Part shown: in pieces, positions 62,333 through 64,000 of the stretch
Numbering within the stretch: position 1 is the first letter of the stretch
Layout of the letters: each line of letters starts with the position of its first letter
Assembly (NCBI RefSeq): GCF_038405225.1
Contig: NZ_CP151657.1
Coordinates: forward strand, 2,852,001-2,916,000
Direction: 5' to 3'
DNA from: Arthrobacter citreus
GTDB taxonomy: Bacteria > Actinomycetota > Actinomycetes > Actinomycetales > Micrococcaceae
DNA length: 64,000 nucleotides
Notes under the pieces: generated by a model
Database searches by the model: none
Seen by the model: only the letters and a program-made list of their open reading frames with translations
What the model was told of the DNA's origin: nothing
Translations under genes and position numbers: made by a program

Positions 62333-62794
62333 ATGACACTCAAAGAGCAGCTCCAGGCCGACATGAAGACCCATATGAAAGCCGGAAACCGCACCGCGCT
62401 GATGACGGTGCGCAACGTGCTCGGCGAGATTGAGACCCGGGAAAAGTCCGGAAAAACTCCGGTGGAGCTTGATGACGTGCAGGTCGTGTCGCTGCTGCAG
62501 AAGGAAGCAGCCAAGCGGCGGGACACCGCCGGAATCTACCGCGATGCCGGCGAGACGGAGCGTGCGGACGCTGAGGTCGCTGAAGCCGAAATCATCGAGG
62601 CTTACCTGCCGGCCCCGCTGACCGCCGCTGATGTGCTGGCCATTGTGGATGAGGTCATCGCAGATCTCTCCGCCGCCGGCACTGAACTGTCGATGCGCCA
62701 GATGGGCGCCGTGATGAAGCCGGTAACTGCCAAGGTGGCGGGGCGCTTTGACGGCAAGGCCGTCAGCGAGATTGTCCGCAGCCGCCTCGCCTAG
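62333..62794 (+). CDS. GatB/YqeY domain protein
   Basis: Predicted 153 residues, the full YqeY length. Helical protein with TLKEQLQADMKTHMKAGNRTALMTVRNVLGEIETREKSGK, EAAKRRDTAGIYRDAGETERADAEVAEAEIIEAYLPAPLT and RQMGAVMKPVTAKVAGRFDGKAVSEIVRSRL. The domain resembles the tRNA-binding tail of GatB; free-standing YqeY has no settled role. ATG at 62333. A terminator follows. Confidence 0.93.
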   Translation: MTLKEQLQADMKTHMKAGNRTALMTVRNVLGEIETREKSGKTPVELDDVQVVSLLQKEAAKRRDTAGIYRDAGETERADAEVAEAEIIEAYLPAPLTAADVLAIVDEVIADLSAAGTELSMRQMGAVMKPVTAKVAGRFDGKAVSEIVRSRLA

Positions 62795-62802
62795 CCAGCG
62801 CT

Positions 62803-62837
62803 CCCGGTAGGACCGCCAGGCGGGTGGTTCTACCGGG
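62803..62837. terminator. Bidirectional terminator between yqeY-like and Pth2-like genes
   Basis: 15-base arms (62803-62817 and 62823-62837) pair throughout with two G-U pairs, loop AGGCG. The right arm includes the stop codon of the convergent gene. Confidence 0.7.
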
Positions 62838-63501
62838 CGGCCGCCGGCGGCACGGGGTTGCCGGCCCCGGCGGGCGCCACGAAGGCAGTGGCTGTGTTGG
62901 GGGCAATCTCGGTCATGCCGGCGTCCACGATCAGCGGCCCGGCACCGGCTGTGGCGGCGAGCGCCTTGAACTCGGCCCCCGCTGCGGCCCGGACGGACAC
63001 CGGGCTGCCGTCAGCGCACCACGCGTCCTGCTCCTGCCCGGACAGCGTCAGATACCAGGCGAGCAGGGCATGCGCGGCCTGCGCCCCGGCCTTGCCGGTG
63101 GACATCTCCAGGTCCGCGTTCACCACCACCACCGGGGCACCCGGAAGTCCCGGCACCGGGTCGTCGTCGGGCAGCTGGGTCCCCGAGACCTGCAACGCGC
63201 GCACGGCCTTGGGCATGTCCTCATAGGTCACCGGTTCAAAGGCCAGTGCCTGTGCCCGGCCGACGACGACGGTGCCCGACGGCGCATGGGCCGCCAGCTT
63301 GGCAAAGGCCTTGGGGCTCGCCCGGCGGACGGTCTTGGTGAAACGGCCGTACACCCAGTTCTCCCAGGCTCCATCGTCTTCCCGCCGCGCATAGGCGCTC
63401 ACGCTGGCCGCTGCGGCGGCTGCCACTGCGTCATAGTGGGCCGCGGGGTCTTCCTTATCGACGAGCAGGACGATCGGCTGGACAGTGTCGCTGGGTTGCA
63501 T
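62830..63501 (-). CDS. Peptidyl-tRNA hydrolase 2 (PTH2)-like protein
   Basis: Predicted 223 residues. C-terminal PTH2 core: APVVVVNADLEMSTGKAGAQAAHALLAWYLTLS and GPLIVDAGMTEIAPNTATAFVAPAG, matching archaeal-type Pth2 (K/D catalytic region and DAGxTEIxPxTxT). The N-terminal 110 residues (VQPIVLLVDKEDPAAHYDAVAAAAAASVSAY...) are an extra domain seen in actinobacterial members. ATG at 63501 with GGAGAC close upstream. It probably releases peptidyl-tRNA, alongside a classical Pth elsewhere. Confidence 0.88.
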   Translation of the reverse strand: MQPSDTVQPIVLLVDKEDPAAHYDAVAAAAAASVSAYARREDDGAWENWVYGRFTKTVRRASPKAFAKLAAHAPSGTVVVGRAQALAFEPVTYEDMPKAVRALQVSGTQLPDDDPVPGLPGAPVVVVNADLEMSTGKAGAQAAHALLAWYLTLSGQEQDAWCADGSPVSVRAAAGAEFKALAATAGAGPLIVDAGMTEIAPNTATAFVAPAGAGNPVPPAAAR

Positions 63502-63608
63502 GTCTCCAGTTTTTCACGGCGGGGACAATTCACCCCTCACACGGACTGCCCGGCGTAATTCCGCCGGAATCGAAGCGTGACCAGTTCAAAGGGCCTCAGC
63601 TCCTGCAC

Positions 63609-64000
63609 CTAGAGGACGACGGCGGCGGTCATCTCGCGCACGAAGGCCTCAGTTTCGGCGGCGTTGCGGAAACCGTAGGACACTTCGCGCACTGCCTCCT
63701 CGCGGCTGGCCGGAACGGCGTGATACTTGACGGCGTCGAAGTTCCCGGGGTCGGTGACCGGCTGGACCAGCGGCCGGTGGTTCAGGTGCGGAAACTGGCG
63801 AAGGGTCGGATCAATCCGCCACTGCTGCGTTTCGATCCAGAAGTGGTCGCCCATTCCGGAGGATCCGCTGGCCACCCGGATGTCCTCGATCCCCGCACCG
63901 GCCATCAGCCACGCCAAAGTGAAGGAAGCCGGCGCGCCAAGGCCGGAGCCGTAAGGAATGTGACCCTCTGCCACCGCCGCTGTCTGCTCTGCAAGGCGGG
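63609..64000 (-). CDS. Partial protein with transglutaminase-like C-terminal pattern
   Basis: The reading frame is open to base 64000, so the N-terminus lies outside. The visible 130 residues include PYGSGLGAPASFTLAWLMAGAGIEDIRVASGSSGMGDHFWIETQQWRIDPTLRQFPHLNHRP. The HFWIE...WRIDPT segment resembles the His and Asp part of transglutaminase-like domains. The place where the catalytic Cys would sit (near GAPASF) has no Cys, so activity is doubtful. Tentative. Confidence 0.5.
   Translation of the reverse strand, partial: RLAEQTAAVAEGHIPYGSGLGAPASFTLAWLMAGAGIEDIRVASGSSGMGDHFWIETQQWRIDPTLRQFPHLNHRPLVQPVTDPGNFDAVKYHAVPASREEAVREVSYGFRNAAETEAFVREMTAAVVL

Overview
The window is a gene-dense chromosomal segment of a high-GC Gram-positive bacterium, most likely an Arthrobacter or close Micrococcaceae relative. 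Pointers are the actinobacterial gene set (DUF3027, DUF3263, LytR_C, a WXG100 protein, the XPB helicase with its Rv0862c-like partner), a GroEL with a Gly-Gly-Met tail and no groES beside it, two c-di-AMP (ydaO-type) riboswitches before cell-wall hydrolases, frequent GTG/TTG starts, and an IdeR/DtxR regulator whose metal ligands fall at the classical residue numbers. I see no transposase, integrase, phage module, CRISPR array, rRNA or tRNA. The genus is inferred, not proven.

Layout. 1-2137: end of an ABC exporter and an orphan hybrid-like sensor kinase. 2190-5960: molybdenum-cofactor block (fdhD; HNH nuclease-mobA-DUF6457-moeA, tightly overlapping). 6097-9082: two NlpC/P60 and one M23 secreted wall hydrolase, with a c-di-AMP riboswitch before each transcription unit. 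9197-13614: ideR-like repressor, serC, an MFS exporter, DUF3027 and an extended cold-shock protein. 13879-20992: small membrane protein, helicase-associated protein plus XPB helicase, a two-component system and a lone WXG100 protein. 21264-24637: groEL with two CIRCE operators, cspA, LytR_C and DUF3263 proteins. 24849-36309: half-size solute-binding lipoprotein coupled to a CDF transporter, ung, siderophore-interacting protein, ThrE-type exporter, FemAB-type transferase, flavin-dependent oxidoreductase, MFS, CHAD protein and aldo/keto reductase.

36306-43444 is a maltose/maltodextrin locus: malE-malF-malG on the minus strand, an alpha-glucosidase and a LacI regulator on the plus strand. LacI-type palindromes sit on both divergent promoters. 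45088-53294 is a second carbohydrate operon (DUF624, LplA-type binding protein, two permeases, SGNH esterase, DUF1961, and a large protein resembling RIFT-barrel exo-rhamnogalacturonan lyases). It matches the gene content of the Bacillus yes/yetA-lpl region and probably handles pectin rhamnogalacturonan I. In both sugar operons a strong hairpin lies between the binding-protein gene and the first permease gene.

53396-64000 holds housekeeping and accessory genes: DUF1540, acyl-CoA synthetase, a candidate EVE-HNH modified-DNA nuclease, S4 protein, CynX-type MFS, succinate/acetate CoA-transferase, GNAT, a 55-residue protein, DUF1684, a KDPG-aldolase-like protein lacking the Schiff-base lysine, YqeY, Pth2-like hydrolase and a partial gene at the edge.

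Most notable for follow-up: the paired c-di-AMP riboswitches, the compact rhamnogalacturonan operon, the EVE-HNH candidate, the lysine-less aldolase homologue, the lipoprotein-CDF pair, and three convergent gene pairs that share one CTAG as their two stop codons.
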